Below are positions 27,393 to 35,300 of a stretch of DNA of 64,000 nucleotides, in pieces; positions within the stretch are counted from its first letter, which is position 1, and every line of letters begins with the position of its first letter. The position numbers and the translations under genes are program-made. The stretch comes from Heliobacterium mobile (lineage in GTDB: Bacteria; Bacillota; Desulfitobacteriia; Heliobacteriales; Heliobacteriaceae), in the NCBI RefSeq assembly GCF_009720735.1, contig NZ_WNKU01000007.1, positions 95,049 to 159,048 of the forward strand, in the 5' to 3' direction. The notes under the pieces were generated by a model. The model did no database searches, was not told where the DNA came from, and saw nothing but the letters and a program-made list of their open reading frames with translations.

Positions 27393-28018
27393 TATCCCAG
27401 TTGGACGGTGCACTCGCCGAGTTGTTTTTCGCCCCAGTACAGGGCTAGATGGTCGCCGTGATTGACGGGGCCTACACCGACCGGAGTTCCGGTGAAAATG
27501 AGATCCCCCGCATCGAGCCCATAACGGGAACCGATGTAATCGACGAGTGTCTGAGGAGCAAAGACCATCAGGCTTGCATTGCCGCGCTGCACTTCTTGGT
27601 TATTTTTCTGCAATACAAATTCTGTTTTACCGAGGTTATCTATCCCGGGAAAGGGAAGGGTCTTAGTTATCAGCGCAGAACGAAGAAATCCTTTGCAAGA
27701 CAACCAGGGGCGGCCCTGTTTTTTTACTTCGTTTTGCTTATCGCGAAGCGTCATATCGAGACCGAGGGCCATTCGGTCCACCAACTCGTCCACCCTGATT
27801 CCTGGACGATAAGCCTTGCCGATAACGAGTACGAGCTCAGCCTCATAGTGAAGAGAACCTTGATCCGCTGGAAAAGGTATCTCCTGCCCGGTCATCTCCA
27901 CTAAAGCGTGAGTAGGTTTGGTAAAGATGATCGGCGACTCGGGCACGGTGTTGCCCAGTTCCTGCGCATGAAGGCGGTAGTTCCAACCGACACAGTAGAT
28001 GTTGCGTACGTTGTTCAC
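27392..28018 (-). CDS. Fumarylacetoacetate hydrolase family protein
   Basis: A 208-residue FAH-fold protein, a Mg-dependent hydrolase or decarboxylase of oxo-acids. It has IYCVGWNYRLHAQELG, FTKPTHAL, the metal-ligand LHYEAELVLVIGK region, GLDMTLRD and LIFTGTPVGVGPV. The conserved Arg/Lys position after G in the first motif reads Trp (GWNY in place of the common GRNY/GKNY), worth checking. The GTG start is chosen because the family begins just before this strand; a TTG 39 bases upstream is the alternative. It stands alone, so the substrate is unknown. Confidence 0.85.
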   Translation of the reverse strand: MNNVRNIYCVGWNYRLHAQELGNTVPESPIIFTKPTHALVEMTGQEIPFPADQGSLHYEAELVLVIGKAYRPGIRVDELVDRMALGLDMTLRDKQNEVKKQGRPWLSCKGFLRSALITKTLPFPGIDNLGKTEFVLQKNNQEVQRGNASLMVFAPQTLVDYIGSRYGLDAGDLIFTGTPVGVGPVNHGDHLALYWGEKQLGECTVQLG

Positions 28019-28109
28019 AGAGATGTCAGACCTTTCTTGTGAGATGCTGTACCTCAATCATAACGGGTCAATTCTCTCCTGTAAACTAGCGTCGAGCAGG
28101 GAGGCTGAC

Positions 28110-28142
28110 GTGAATAAGTCAAAGCAAGGCGAGAACACTTAG
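28110..28142 (+). CDS. 10-codon leader peptide (putative)
   Basis: GTG with an excellent ribosome site (AGGGAGG, 5-6 bases upstream) opens a 10-codon frame (VNKSKQGENT). Twelve bases later another short frame starts. It could be a leader that couples translation, or chance. Low confidence. Confidence 0.25.
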   Translation: MNKSKQGENT

Positions 28143-28153
28143 TAACAGGACCG

Positions 28154-28225
28154 ATGCAGTCAAGGAAAAAGTCTAGGCGTAAACGAAGTTCGGGCCGTAA
28201 AACCGGTAAAGGCCATAGCTTTTAG
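28154..28225 (+). CDS. 23-residue very basic miniprotein (putative)
   Basis: A 23-codon frame with 11 Lys or Arg residues (SRKKSRRKRSSGRKTGKG). The ribosome site AGGA is too close to be strong. The composition resembles nucleic-acid-binding tails of ribosomal or spore proteins, but no family is recognised. It precedes the 80-residue gene by 19 bases and may share its transcript. Confidence 0.3.
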   Translation: MQSRKKSRRKRSSGRKTGKGHSF

Positions 28226-28244
28226 TAAGAAAAGAGGTGCGGAA

Positions 28245-28487
28245 ATGATTCGCGTTCGTTTTAAAGAGGGTCTGGCCGTTCAAGGGGAGACTTACGAAGA
28301 TATTGTCCGCGGAATGATGGAAGAGTCTACGACGGTGAAACCGTCGGTGACGAACTTCATGGAAGAGATGAAGACAACGGTCCAACAGGAGACGGGAAAT
28401 TCCATCCATTTCACCGACAGTGAATCGTTTATCAAGGAATTGCAGCGACTGGATTTGATTACTTCCATGGAGACCGATCAGCAGTAA
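28245..28487 (+). CDS. Small hypothetical protein
   Basis: An 80-residue protein of unknown family. It starts with an IRVRFKEGLAVQGETYEDIVRGM segment, suggesting a beta strand followed by a helix, and is otherwise helical and charged. ATG follows AAAGAGGTG. It runs convergently to the kinase-like gene, ending 8 bases from it. No membrane segment. Confidence 0.6.
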   Translation: MIRVRFKEGLAVQGETYEDIVRGMMEESTTVKPSVTNFMEEMKTTVQQETGNSIHFTDSESFIKELQRLDLITSMETDQQ

Positions 28488-28495
28488 GGGCACGG

Positions 28496-30448
28496 TTAAT
28501 CAAAAAAATATCGAAAGACTGTTTTGATCAGGGATAGGTTGCTGGGAACTGCTGATGGGCTTGTCCCATAGGGGATATGAGCAGGACAGTGCGAAGAAGG
28601 GGTTCCGGTACGAACCGCTGCTTTGCGTTGTCCTTTCTTTTTGGGCAATACTGGTTCCCTAGCAAGCGGTGGGCCTGAGGGCGGGGTTGGGGGGATTTTG
28701 TTCTCAATCCTTGGGACTGTAGATAGATCTTTCGTCCCATCAGGAACTGGATCCGCTTTTGAGCCGGCATCGATTACCCGATCTGGTTCACGATCCCCTT
28801 CTTCATTATTGTTCTGCGTATCAATCGCCTCGTCCGCAGGTGAAAGGGATGGTTCCAGATGGACAGGGGCCGCCGAGTGATCTCTATCGGCATTAGCGAG
28901 AGCGTTTTTTAACAACCCCGATAGGGCAATATCCTGGCTGAGTTCTTCGGTAATATTCTCCAGTCTTGTCGCTTCCGTGGTAAGCGATGCGTCCTCAGGC
29001 TCATCCTCAGACTCGGCATTACAAGGTAAGGGAACTTCAGCGACTTTGGATTTCGCAGAGGGTTCTTCGGCAGCGGTCTGCACGATTGTCTGAGCCGGAA
29101 CGGCAGTTTTATCTCGGGTGTTTACCTGTGACGTTGCTGGACTAGACGAAGCCCTGCTTCGGTATTCGGTAGCTGTGATGATGGGAGCCTCAATAACTTG
29201 AAGGGATGTCAAACTATCTAGAATCATTACAGGCTTACCTTCATGGATGGTGGGAACTCCGGTGGCTCGAACCTTTTTACCGGAAAATTCTTCAACCAGG
29301 GCATTTCGGCGCAGCGTGTCGATCTGTTCCGACCATACCATCACAGAAAAAGTCTCTCTAGAAGGAAGGCCGAAATGAAAGAATATCTCTGGTCGGCGGA
29401 ATCCTCGGTGGATACGAGAGATTCTTCCTACCACCTCAACGCGCTGGCCCACATGGGATAATAATGGTTCGGGCTCGGTGGCTTCCATCAGCGGATAGGA
29501 GCTTCGCATCGTGGCTGATGGTAGAGAAACGTTTTGTTGGGGAGGAAGTACATAGTTTCGGGAGAGGAAATCGACCAAGCGTGGGATCTTTTCATATGGA
29601 AGCCGGCAAATCGCTTTAAACCGGTCGATGAGATGAGCGAGTTGGGGAAGCTCTTTCATCCGAGCAAGCAATTCCGACTGTTCAGGGTGGTGAAAATCAT
29701 CCTGGCGAAAGAGGATGTTTTCACCGTCGGCAAACTGTCTCCATAGGATCGGCGAGAGGGCCGTCGCTGCCATGGCCAGATAGATGGCGATAGAAGAGAA
29801 GTTGTCCATGTTTTCATCATAATGGCCATCGCTGCGTAATGGGTGTTGGTAGTTGGGATGGCCCAAGTTAAGCGGTCCCAGGCTGGATAAGTCGGAGACA
29901 TACATCCCATCATAACCGATGAGATGCAGGTTCCCATCATGAACGATGATGTTGCCGTGCTGCAGATCGCCATGGGCTGCACCCAGTTTATTCAACTGGA
30001 CGATGAGCTGCAAAAAAGCCTTGGGCAATTGCTGCAGCACAGCCCGTTGGGATAAGTTTTTTTCGATGTAATCATGAAGCAGGTCTCCGTCGATCCAAGG
30101 CATTTTGACGATGGGATACCATTGGCCGCCGACACAAATGCCCTTTTTCAACCATTCAGAGGGTACAAAAAGTTTGCCGAGCTTCTCTCTCATGAGCAGC
30201 CGAATCACTTGTAGGCGGTGTTCCAAACTCGGTATCTCTTGCAAATAACATCGAACGGCCCAGCCTGTCTGTGGTCGGTAGAAGTGAAAGGTGGTCGTAT
30301 AGCCCCCTGAGTATAGCTTCGGTCGACCCAAGGGAGTTCGTTCCACGAAACAGCTTCGAAGTTCACGGTCCTCAAAGGCATTTCGTAGATCTTCTACCGA
30401 TTCTAAATATTCACGTCCTCGCGGAAATGGCATATTGAACATCTCCAT
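28496..30448 (-). CDS. Kinase-like protein with OB-fold-like domain and disordered tail
   Basis: A 650-residue protein encoded 17 bases after the TubZ-like gene. Residues about 1-300 form a protein-kinase-like domain. The catalytic loop is HGDLQHGN (Asp161, Asn166) and the metal motif IGYDG (Asp180) is kept, but the VAIK lysine is Arg (WAVRCY, residue 66). Residues about 331-421 resemble an OB fold (GQRVEVVGRISRI, KKVRATGVPTIHEGKPVMIL). The last ~230 residues are Pro/Ser/Glu-rich and probably disordered, ending in a short basic/hydrophobic patch. The ATG has AGGGGA about 10 bases before it. It may phosphorylate, or act as a pseudokinase regulator of, the tubulin-like partner; this is inferred from linkage. 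Confidence 0.75.
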   Translation of the reverse strand: MEMFNMPFPRGREYLESVEDLRNAFEDRELRSCFVERTPLGRPKLYSGGYTTTFHFYRPQTGWAVRCYLQEIPSLEHRLQVIRLLMREKLGKLFVPSEWLKKGICVGGQWYPIVKMPWIDGDLLHDYIEKNLSQRAVLQQLPKAFLQLIVQLNKLGAAHGDLQHGNIIVHDGNLHLIGYDGMYVSDLSSLGPLNLGHPNYQHPLRSDGHYDENMDNFSSIAIYLAMAATALSPILWRQFADGENILFRQDDFHHPEQSELLARMKELPQLAHLIDRFKAICRLPYEKIPRLVDFLSRNYVLPPQQNVSLPSATMRSSYPLMEATEPEPLLSHVGQRVEVVGRISRIHRGFRRPEIFFHFGLPSRETFSVMVWSEQIDTLRRNALVEEFSGKKVRATGVPTIHEGKPVMILDSLTSLQVIEAPIITATEYRSRASSSPATSQVNTRDKTAVPAQTIVQTAAEEPSAKSKVAEVPLPCNAESEDEPEDASLTTEATRLENITEELSQDIALSGLLKNALANADRDHSAAPVHLEPSLSPADEAIDTQNNNEEGDREPDRVIDAGSKADPVPDGTKDLSTVPRIENKIPPTPPSGPPLAREPVLPKKKGQRKAAVRTGTPSSHCPAHIPYGTSPSAVPSNLSLIKTVFRYFFD

Positions 30449-30465
30449 CTTGGCTTTTCCCCTGA

Positions 30466-31755
30466 TTACATACGCCAACGGCTCACTTCAGTCTTGCTGG
30501 GAGCTTCCCGATCCTGAGCGATGGCCGTCTCGACGGCTGCAGCGCCAAAATCGATTTCTTCGATCATCTCCATCTCCATCTCGTCAAGGCGCAGGCAAAA
30601 ACCGTCTACGTCAGCTTCAATGGCGAAGTCATTGATAGAGGCGAGGAACGTTTCTTCCTCTTTTTTACCGACGACGAATTCTTTCACTAGATTACGGGCT
30701 CGTTCTGGGAGAGAGCGGACGCACATCAGGGTGTAAAGAAGCATCTGATCGCTTTTCGCCCAATCGACATAACCACGATAATGGCAGCGACCTAGGCCGG
30801 GGTATCTCGTCTTCAACTCATCCGATAATGTTTCCATGTTGTTGATCAAGTGGCTGCCGTTTTTCGTAACCGCCAGATATAGTCCGGCTACAGTCTTGCG
30901 GAAATCGAAGCCGTCGCTGAGTGGATTGTTGCCTTCGATCGTTTGGAGGACTTCATTCGATAGGCTGTTATCACTGTTGTCCTCTTTCGTCTGACGCTGC
31001 CCTAAGGCGAGGCAGCCGCCGCTAAAGAGGACGTTGAAGAGGTTTTGACCATCGATGCTGATGTCGCTAGAGCCTGTGGCTAACACATTCAGGTCGTGGA
31101 GAATAGACGATAGTTTCCGGTTGCTGTAACTCAACCAATCGGCATCTTCAGGAACCATTTGTTGTTCCTTTTCGACAAGAAAATCGCGATAGAGTTTTTC
31201 GTTATCAAGCAAAATCAAGCTTTTTAAGGGTTTTGCCCCTAAGCCTAATTGATTGTTCACCAAGTGGGTTAACGCTGACAGGGCGTTCTCCAGTTCTTCG
31301 AGATACCCTTTCCGTGGTAAAGTCACGATCGCACCGACAGGCTTACCCATCTGATTGGCCCAGTTGATCAACTCGCCATGACCGCCCGTACCGGTGCCGC
31401 CGCCATAGCTAGCGACGATAAATAAAGCATCTGACTTTTGGGCTACCTCTTCAAGACGAATCAGGACACGTTCCCGGTTTTCATCGTGAACTAAGGCTTT
31501 GTATCCCTCGTCAGGGTTGCCGCCGGAACCTTTTTCCCAGCCGCGTAGCTGAACTCTCCGGTCTTGAGGGACGTTTTTCAAGGCAGCTAGGTCACCGGGG
31601 AACGTATTGACAGCCAAGGTCTCATAGAGAGGTTTTCCTTCTGACGTTTTAATTCCGGCGAAGGCGTCGACGATTTTTCCGCCTCCTTGACCAATACCGA
31701 TAAATCCGAATTTCAGGGCTACCTCTGTGGAGTTGTGGAAGTTTTCCATGTTCAT
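30466..31755 (-). CDS. TubZ-like tubulin/FtsZ-superfamily GTPase
   Basis: A 429-residue cytoskeletal GTPase. Loop T1 is GFIGIGQGGGK (residues 17-27) and the tubulin signature GGGTGTG is at 118-124. LLDNEKLYRDF, LSYSNRKL and LHDLN closely recall Bacillus plasmid TubZ, which segregates plasmids by treadmilling. At T7 the likely catalytic Asp235 is kept, but the second acidic position is Asn238 (SIDGQN), which may slow GTP hydrolysis and stabilise filaments. The C-terminus is acidic (EMEMEMIEE). ATG follows GAGAGGAG. No tubR-like or centromere repeat is visible; the partner is the kinase-like gene. This is a chromosomal or integrated-plasmid filament system of unknown role. Confidence 0.82.
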   Translation of the reverse strand: MNMENFHNSTEVALKFGFIGIGQGGGKIVDAFAGIKTSEGKPLYETLAVNTFPGDLAALKNVPQDRRVQLRGWEKGSGGNPDEGYKALVHDENRERVLIRLEEVAQKSDALFIVASYGGGTGTGGHGELINWANQMGKPVGAIVTLPRKGYLEELENALSALTHLVNNQLGLGAKPLKSLILLDNEKLYRDFLVEKEQQMVPEDADWLSYSNRKLSSILHDLNVLATGSSDISIDGQNLFNVLFSGGCLALGQRQTKEDNSDNSLSNEVLQTIEGNNPLSDGFDFRKTVAGLYLAVTKNGSHLINNMETLSDELKTRYPGLGRCHYRGYVDWAKSDQMLLYTLMCVRSLPERARNLVKEFVVGKKEEETFLASINDFAIEADVDGFCLRLDEMEMEMIEEIDFGAAAVETAIAQDREAPSKTEVSRWRM

Positions 31756-31958
31756 GTTTGAGTCGCTCCTCTCGCAAAATTATGCGCAAAATACCGATTG
31801 ATAAAAATCTTGCCGTTTTGTTGTTAGTTTCTGGAAAATTCATTCTTCCTACCCGCCTATTTTTCCTGCAAGAAAAACAAATTTTTCCAAAAATATTCTT
31901 CTCTTTGTCGGTTGAGTGGTTGCTTGAGGAGACCAATATTAAACAGTGAACCGATGTG

Positions 31959-33293
31959 TTATGATGGTTGACGAGCGTCCCGGAGGTACAAAGCAAGAAG
32001 CAACCCGAAAATTGCCGACAGAGATACGACTAGACGGGTTAGCGTGTCGCCCATATGGTCCCTCAGCATCGTTCCTGCCAGCGGAAGTAAAGCGACGGGA
32101 AGTTGAAGCAGGCTGTTTATCGCTACAAAGTGGGGTCTTTCTCTGTCGCCGGACATTTCCAATAAGTAATTGAAGAAACTTAGCGAACCGGAGGAAGCGA
32201 TTCCCTGTAAGGTGAAGGCGGCCACCAGCAAGGATTGCAATCGTTCATGAGAGGTAATGATGTCACAGAGTACGAACAGAAGCGGGCAAAACAGGGCCAG
32301 AGCTGATGCGGTGATCATAGCAGAGCGGTTTCCCTTTTTATCGCCGAGGTAACCGAAGAGAAGCGCACCGGCTGCTGATCCGGCGATGCTGTAAAAAATC
32401 ATATCGCCCATGCTGAGGTCTACATGAGGTTTTTCCAGTTGAGCAATGAGATAGTATGGAGATACGAGCAAGCTTAAGGACAGAGCGTATTGACAGAATG
32501 TGAGATAGAGGAAATTGCGGTTGCCTAAGCAGTGCCGAAACCAGGTGCCGATAGAGACTACAGCTGTAAGGGCCGGTGGCGGTGAAGACGATGATCGAAC
32601 TGGCGATCTACTGTTGAATAATCGGGGAGACGGTAACCGTGCGAACCCTGTCTGGGATTGTGAAGAATAGGGAGATGGCCGATAAATAGGATGCTGAGGT
32701 GCCCGATCACGAGCTTGCAGAAAAAAGAGCAGCGAAGGTAACAACAATAGATAGCCCACTGTAAAAACGGGAAGGTAATCGGCAGGCAATCCGTGATCGG
32801 CATCAGGGATCGCCTTGGAGATGATGTATCCGGCTACGAGCGCACCGGTGTTTCCGGCGACATGAATCCAACCGAACAATCGGCCTCGTCGATCCGTTTC
32901 TACAGAACGGCCGAAAAGGTCCATCCAAGGCACTTGAATGATTCCTTCCCCAATAGAGAACAGGGTGAAACAGAAGAAGAAAGAAAACAACGTCGGCTCC
33001 CTGCCAACTCCTGCAGTAAGCATCAGCAGAAAGAACAGCCATTGGGGACGGTCGAAAAGCATCACTCGCCAAATGAAACGAACGGGACTCGGTAGATGAT
33101 GAACTTTGGTCATCATGAACAGTTGAGGCAGGACAAATCCGATCTGCTTGATAGCATAGGCAAGGCCGATCCACATCTCTGAATGGCTGACAGAATAGAT
33201 AAAACTGGGGAGGACGGTGTTGATATCGAAAAATGTCGTGGCGATGATGTAAGCTACGGCGTCAAAAAAGAGCACAAGACGAGTAATCGTCAC
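31959..33293 (-). CDS. MFS transporter
   Basis: A 444-residue major facilitator with about 12 transmembrane helices and a central polar loop (residues about 200-240, Ser/Pro/Arg-rich). The loop 2-3 region and GYLGDKKGNRSAM (loop 8-9) carry MFS signatures. The GTG start is 9 bases after GGAGG. It is in the same direction as the TubZ-like gene but 200 bases away, so linkage is uncertain. Substrate unknown; a drug or metabolite exporter is possible. Confidence 0.85.
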   Translation of the reverse strand: MTITRLVLFFDAVAYIIATTFFDINTVLPSFIYSVSHSEMWIGLAYAIKQIGFVLPQLFMMTKVHHLPSPVRFIWRVMLFDRPQWLFFLLMLTAGVGREPTLFSFFFCFTLFSIGEGIIQVPWMDLFGRSVETDRRGRLFGWIHVAGNTGALVAGYIISKAIPDADHGLPADYLPVFTVGYLLLLPSLLFFLQARDRAPQHPIYRPSPYSSQSQTGFARLPSPRLFNSRSPVRSSSSPPPALTAVVSIGTWFRHCLGNRNFLYLTFCQYALSLSLLVSPYYLIAQLEKPHVDLSMGDMIFYSIAGSAAGALLFGYLGDKKGNRSAMITASALALFCPLLFVLCDIITSHERLQSLLVAAFTLQGIASSGSLSFFNYLLEMSGDRERPHFVAINSLLQLPVALLPLAGTMLRDHMGDTLTRLVVSLSAIFGLLLALYLRDARQPS

Positions 33294-33369
33294 GCCTCAT
33301 CACCTCCCTCGGAACTTTTTATTTCCCCCGGCGAAGTATATTTGAGTAAACGAAAGGAAGAGGTTAAGG

Positions 33370-33975
33370 GTGCAACTGACAGCGCGCTTTCGAGACGCCC
33401 TCATCTTTGCCATGCAGCTCCATGCGGATCAAGAGCGAAAACTCTCCAAAAATGAAATGCTTTACTGCAGTGAGCGCAGAAGACCTTATGTAGGTCATCT
33501 CTTGGCAGTAGCTTCTATGCTTATCGAATGTGGGAGGCCAGAAGAAGAGGTAATCGCAGCTTTGCTTCATGATGCTGTGGAAGATCAAGGCGGGAGGGCG
33601 ATGGCAGAAAAAATCGCCAGCCTCTTTGGACAGGATGTAAGGGACCTCGTTTTGGAGTGCAGTGATGCTGATGACACACCAAAACCACCATGGCTGGAGC
33701 GAAAGCAAAAATACCTGGCCCATTTGGAAGAAGCGAGCACCGGAGCATTGTACGTCTCCCTGGCTGATAAAATTCATAATGGACGGTCTTTGCTGCACGA
33801 TATAGAGCGCTATGGCGAAGAGGTTTGGAGCCGCTTTCATGCCACTAAGGAACAGACCCTTTGGTATTACGATGAATTCAGCAAGGTGATCCGCCGACGG
33901 TTGCCTGACGAGGTGCTTGTACGGGAAGTGACTCAGATCGTGAAGGAATTGCATAGGATATCAAGTTTGAAATAA
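33370..33975 (+). CDS. HD-domain protein, (p)ppGpp hydrolase type
   Basis: A 201-residue HD phosphohydrolase with the RelA/SpoT-hydrolase layout. PYVGHLLAVASMLIE gives the first His, AALLHDAVED the HD pair and the ED motif, and SLADKIHNGRSL the later Asp. This matches small alarmone hydrolases (SAH/Mesh1-like), which degrade (p)ppGpp. GTG start after AGGAAGAGG. Divergent from the MFS gene with only 76 bases between them. A synthetase-type partner is encoded at 55816. Confidence 0.85.
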   Translation: MQLTARFRDALIFAMQLHADQERKLSKNEMLYCSERRRPYVGHLLAVASMLIECGRPEEEVIAALLHDAVEDQGGRAMAEKIASLFGQDVRDLVLECSDADDTPKPPWLERKQKYLAHLEEASTGALYVSLADKIHNGRSLLHDIERYGEEVWSRFHATKEQTLWYYDEFSKVIRRRLPDEVLVREVTQIVKELHRISSLK

Positions 33976-34102
33976 ACTGCTGCGCTGCGGCGGTTTTATT
34001 TTTTGTGAAAGAACTTCTTGCAAGAAAAGCAGGAAAGATTGATTTTATATCGAATAAATTATTGATTGAATTTAACGGGGGACTGTTAGGAGGGAAGGTT
34101 AA

Positions 34103-34231
34103 ATGGCCCGAAACAACGATGATTTCCCAAAAATTTGGGCGGAGCTGTTAACGACGGAGGAGTTGGACTTTTTGCTTGGATTGCTAAACCAATCGGAAAA
34201 GTTCACGAATCCGAATCCAGCCTATCGGTAA
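34103..34231 (+). CDS. 42-residue miniprotein (putative)
   Basis: ATG 9 bases after AGGAGG, opening a 42-codon frame. The product has a helical hydrophobic centre (WAELLTTEELDFLLGLLNQ) between polar ends (NDDFPK and NPNPAYR). No Cys, no signal peptide, no recognised family. A terminator follows at 34299-34340, giving a compact transcription unit. The LTTEELDFLLGLL segment suggests an amphipathic protein-protein contact. Confidence 0.55.
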   Translation: MARNNDDFPKIWAELLTTEELDFLLGLLNQSEKFTNPNPAYR

Positions 34232-34298
34232 CGATAAGGTTCCGAAAAACCGTGACAACAGACGGGAGCTACGAAAAATCATATTGTTTCTACGTTTT

Positions 34299-34340
34299 AA
34301 ACTGTCAGAGAAAGAGTGCTTTGACGGTTTATATTTTTTT
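34299..34340 (+). terminator. Terminator of the 42-residue gene
   Basis: AAACTGTCA (34299-34307) pairs with TGACGGTTT (34322-34330) with one G-U pair, followed by ATATTTTTTT. Confidence 0.7.
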
Positions 34341-34349
34341 GATGGGCAA

Positions 34350-34388
34350 AAACAATAAGGCGAGGATCTCGGAAGAGATCCTCGCCTT
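34350..34388 (-). terminator. Terminator of the rubrerythrin gene
   Basis: AAGGCGAGGATCTC (34357-34370) pairs perfectly with GAGATCCTCGCCTT (34375-34388). Read on the minus strand it is followed by ATTGTTTTT. Confidence 0.85.
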
Positions 34389-34440
34389 GGAATCCGATAG
34401 CATTTTAACGAATTCTGTCTGCGGAAATATACCTTTTGGC

Positions 34441-34980
34441 TTAGTAGTTTTTACAGGTTAGTTCAAAATATGCTTGAGGATGGCTGCATGTGGGGCAGAC
34501 CGTCGGTGCCTCTAGCCCTTCATGGCGATGGCCGCAAACTCTACATTGCCAGGTTTGGACGGCGTCCTTGCGAAAAACGGTGCCATTTTCAAGATTCTGG
34601 AGAAGTTCCCGATATCGCTCTTCATGTTCCTTCTCGATCTGACCGACGCGGAGAAACAAGTCGGCAATCTGGGAGAAACCTTCTTCTCTAGCTGTTTCGG
34701 CGAACCCTTTATACATGTCAGTCCATTCGTCATGTTCACCTTGAGCTGCATGTTCCAGGTTGGTTTTCGTGTCACCGATACCTTGGAGCAACTTAAACCA
34801 GATTTTTGCGTGAGCTGATTCGTTTTCGGCGGTCTCCAAAAACTTGGCCGCGATTTGTTCATATCCTTCTTTTTTAGCGACGCTCGCAAAATAAGTATAC
34901 TTATTTCGCGCCATCGATTCACCGGCAAAGGCATATTTTAAGTTGGCTTCTGTTTTTGTTCCTTTTAGCTTGTCTGTCAT
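34441..34980 (-). CDS. Rubrerythrin
   Basis: A 179-residue non-haem di-iron peroxidase for oxidative stress in anaerobes. The N-terminal four-helix bundle has the iron ligands in [22 protein letters not shown] and EKEHEERY. The C-terminal rubredoxin-like domain has CRVCG and CPTC. Normal length and complete. ATG after GGAGGTTACTACG on the minus strand. Single gene with its own terminator. Confidence 0.96.
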   Translation of the reverse strand: MTDKLKGTKTEANLKYAFAGESMARNKYTYFASVAKKEGYEQIAAKFLETAENESAHAKIWFKLLQGIGDTKTNLEHAAQGEHDEWTDMYKGFAETAREEGFSQIADLFLRVGQIEKEHEERYRELLQNLENGTVFRKDAVQTWQCRVCGHRHEGLEAPTVCPTCSHPQAYFELTCKNY

Positions 34981-35300
34981 TCGTAGTAACCTCCATCGAT
35001 TAAATATTTGTCGTAATAATCACATTCTACAAAATTTCGGTTATACCTCCTTGCATTGGTTATAAGTGCTTTCGATTAAAGATTCATAATATTTTTGAAA
35101 AAAGGCAAGATTACATTCATTTGCTGAAATCGGCATGCTTCATCGAGGGAGGAGATATAGTAGCGTTTCGCGAATTGTACATAAATATGTCGATAAGTAT
35201 GTCGAATAGTCTAAAATGAAGGTATTTGCGGCCCAAAATGTGTAAAAAACCACAAGTGCTAGAACTTGCAGTAGACGATAGGCTTCTCGGGAGGTAAGGC
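34981..35300. other. 320-base divergent intergenic region
   Basis: Holds the outward promoters of rubrerythrin and the MoeA-like gene. Seen: a TAAAAT box at 35212-35217 and two ATGTCGA copies 12 bases apart (35187-35193 and 35199-35205) just upstream of it, which may be regulator sites. No PerR-type palindrome or molybdenum-cofactor riboswitch consensus was recognised. Confidence 0.4.

Noticed and set aside
22456..28487. A complete BREX or restriction-modification locus around PglX
   Set aside because: Neighbouring genes are an esterase-family protein, a FAH protein and miniproteins; no brxA/B/C/L/Z, ATPase, nuclease or phosphatase is present.
34981..35300. Molybdenum-cofactor riboswitch before the MoeA-like gene
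   Set aside because: No matching conserved hairpins; only repeats and a -10 box are seen.
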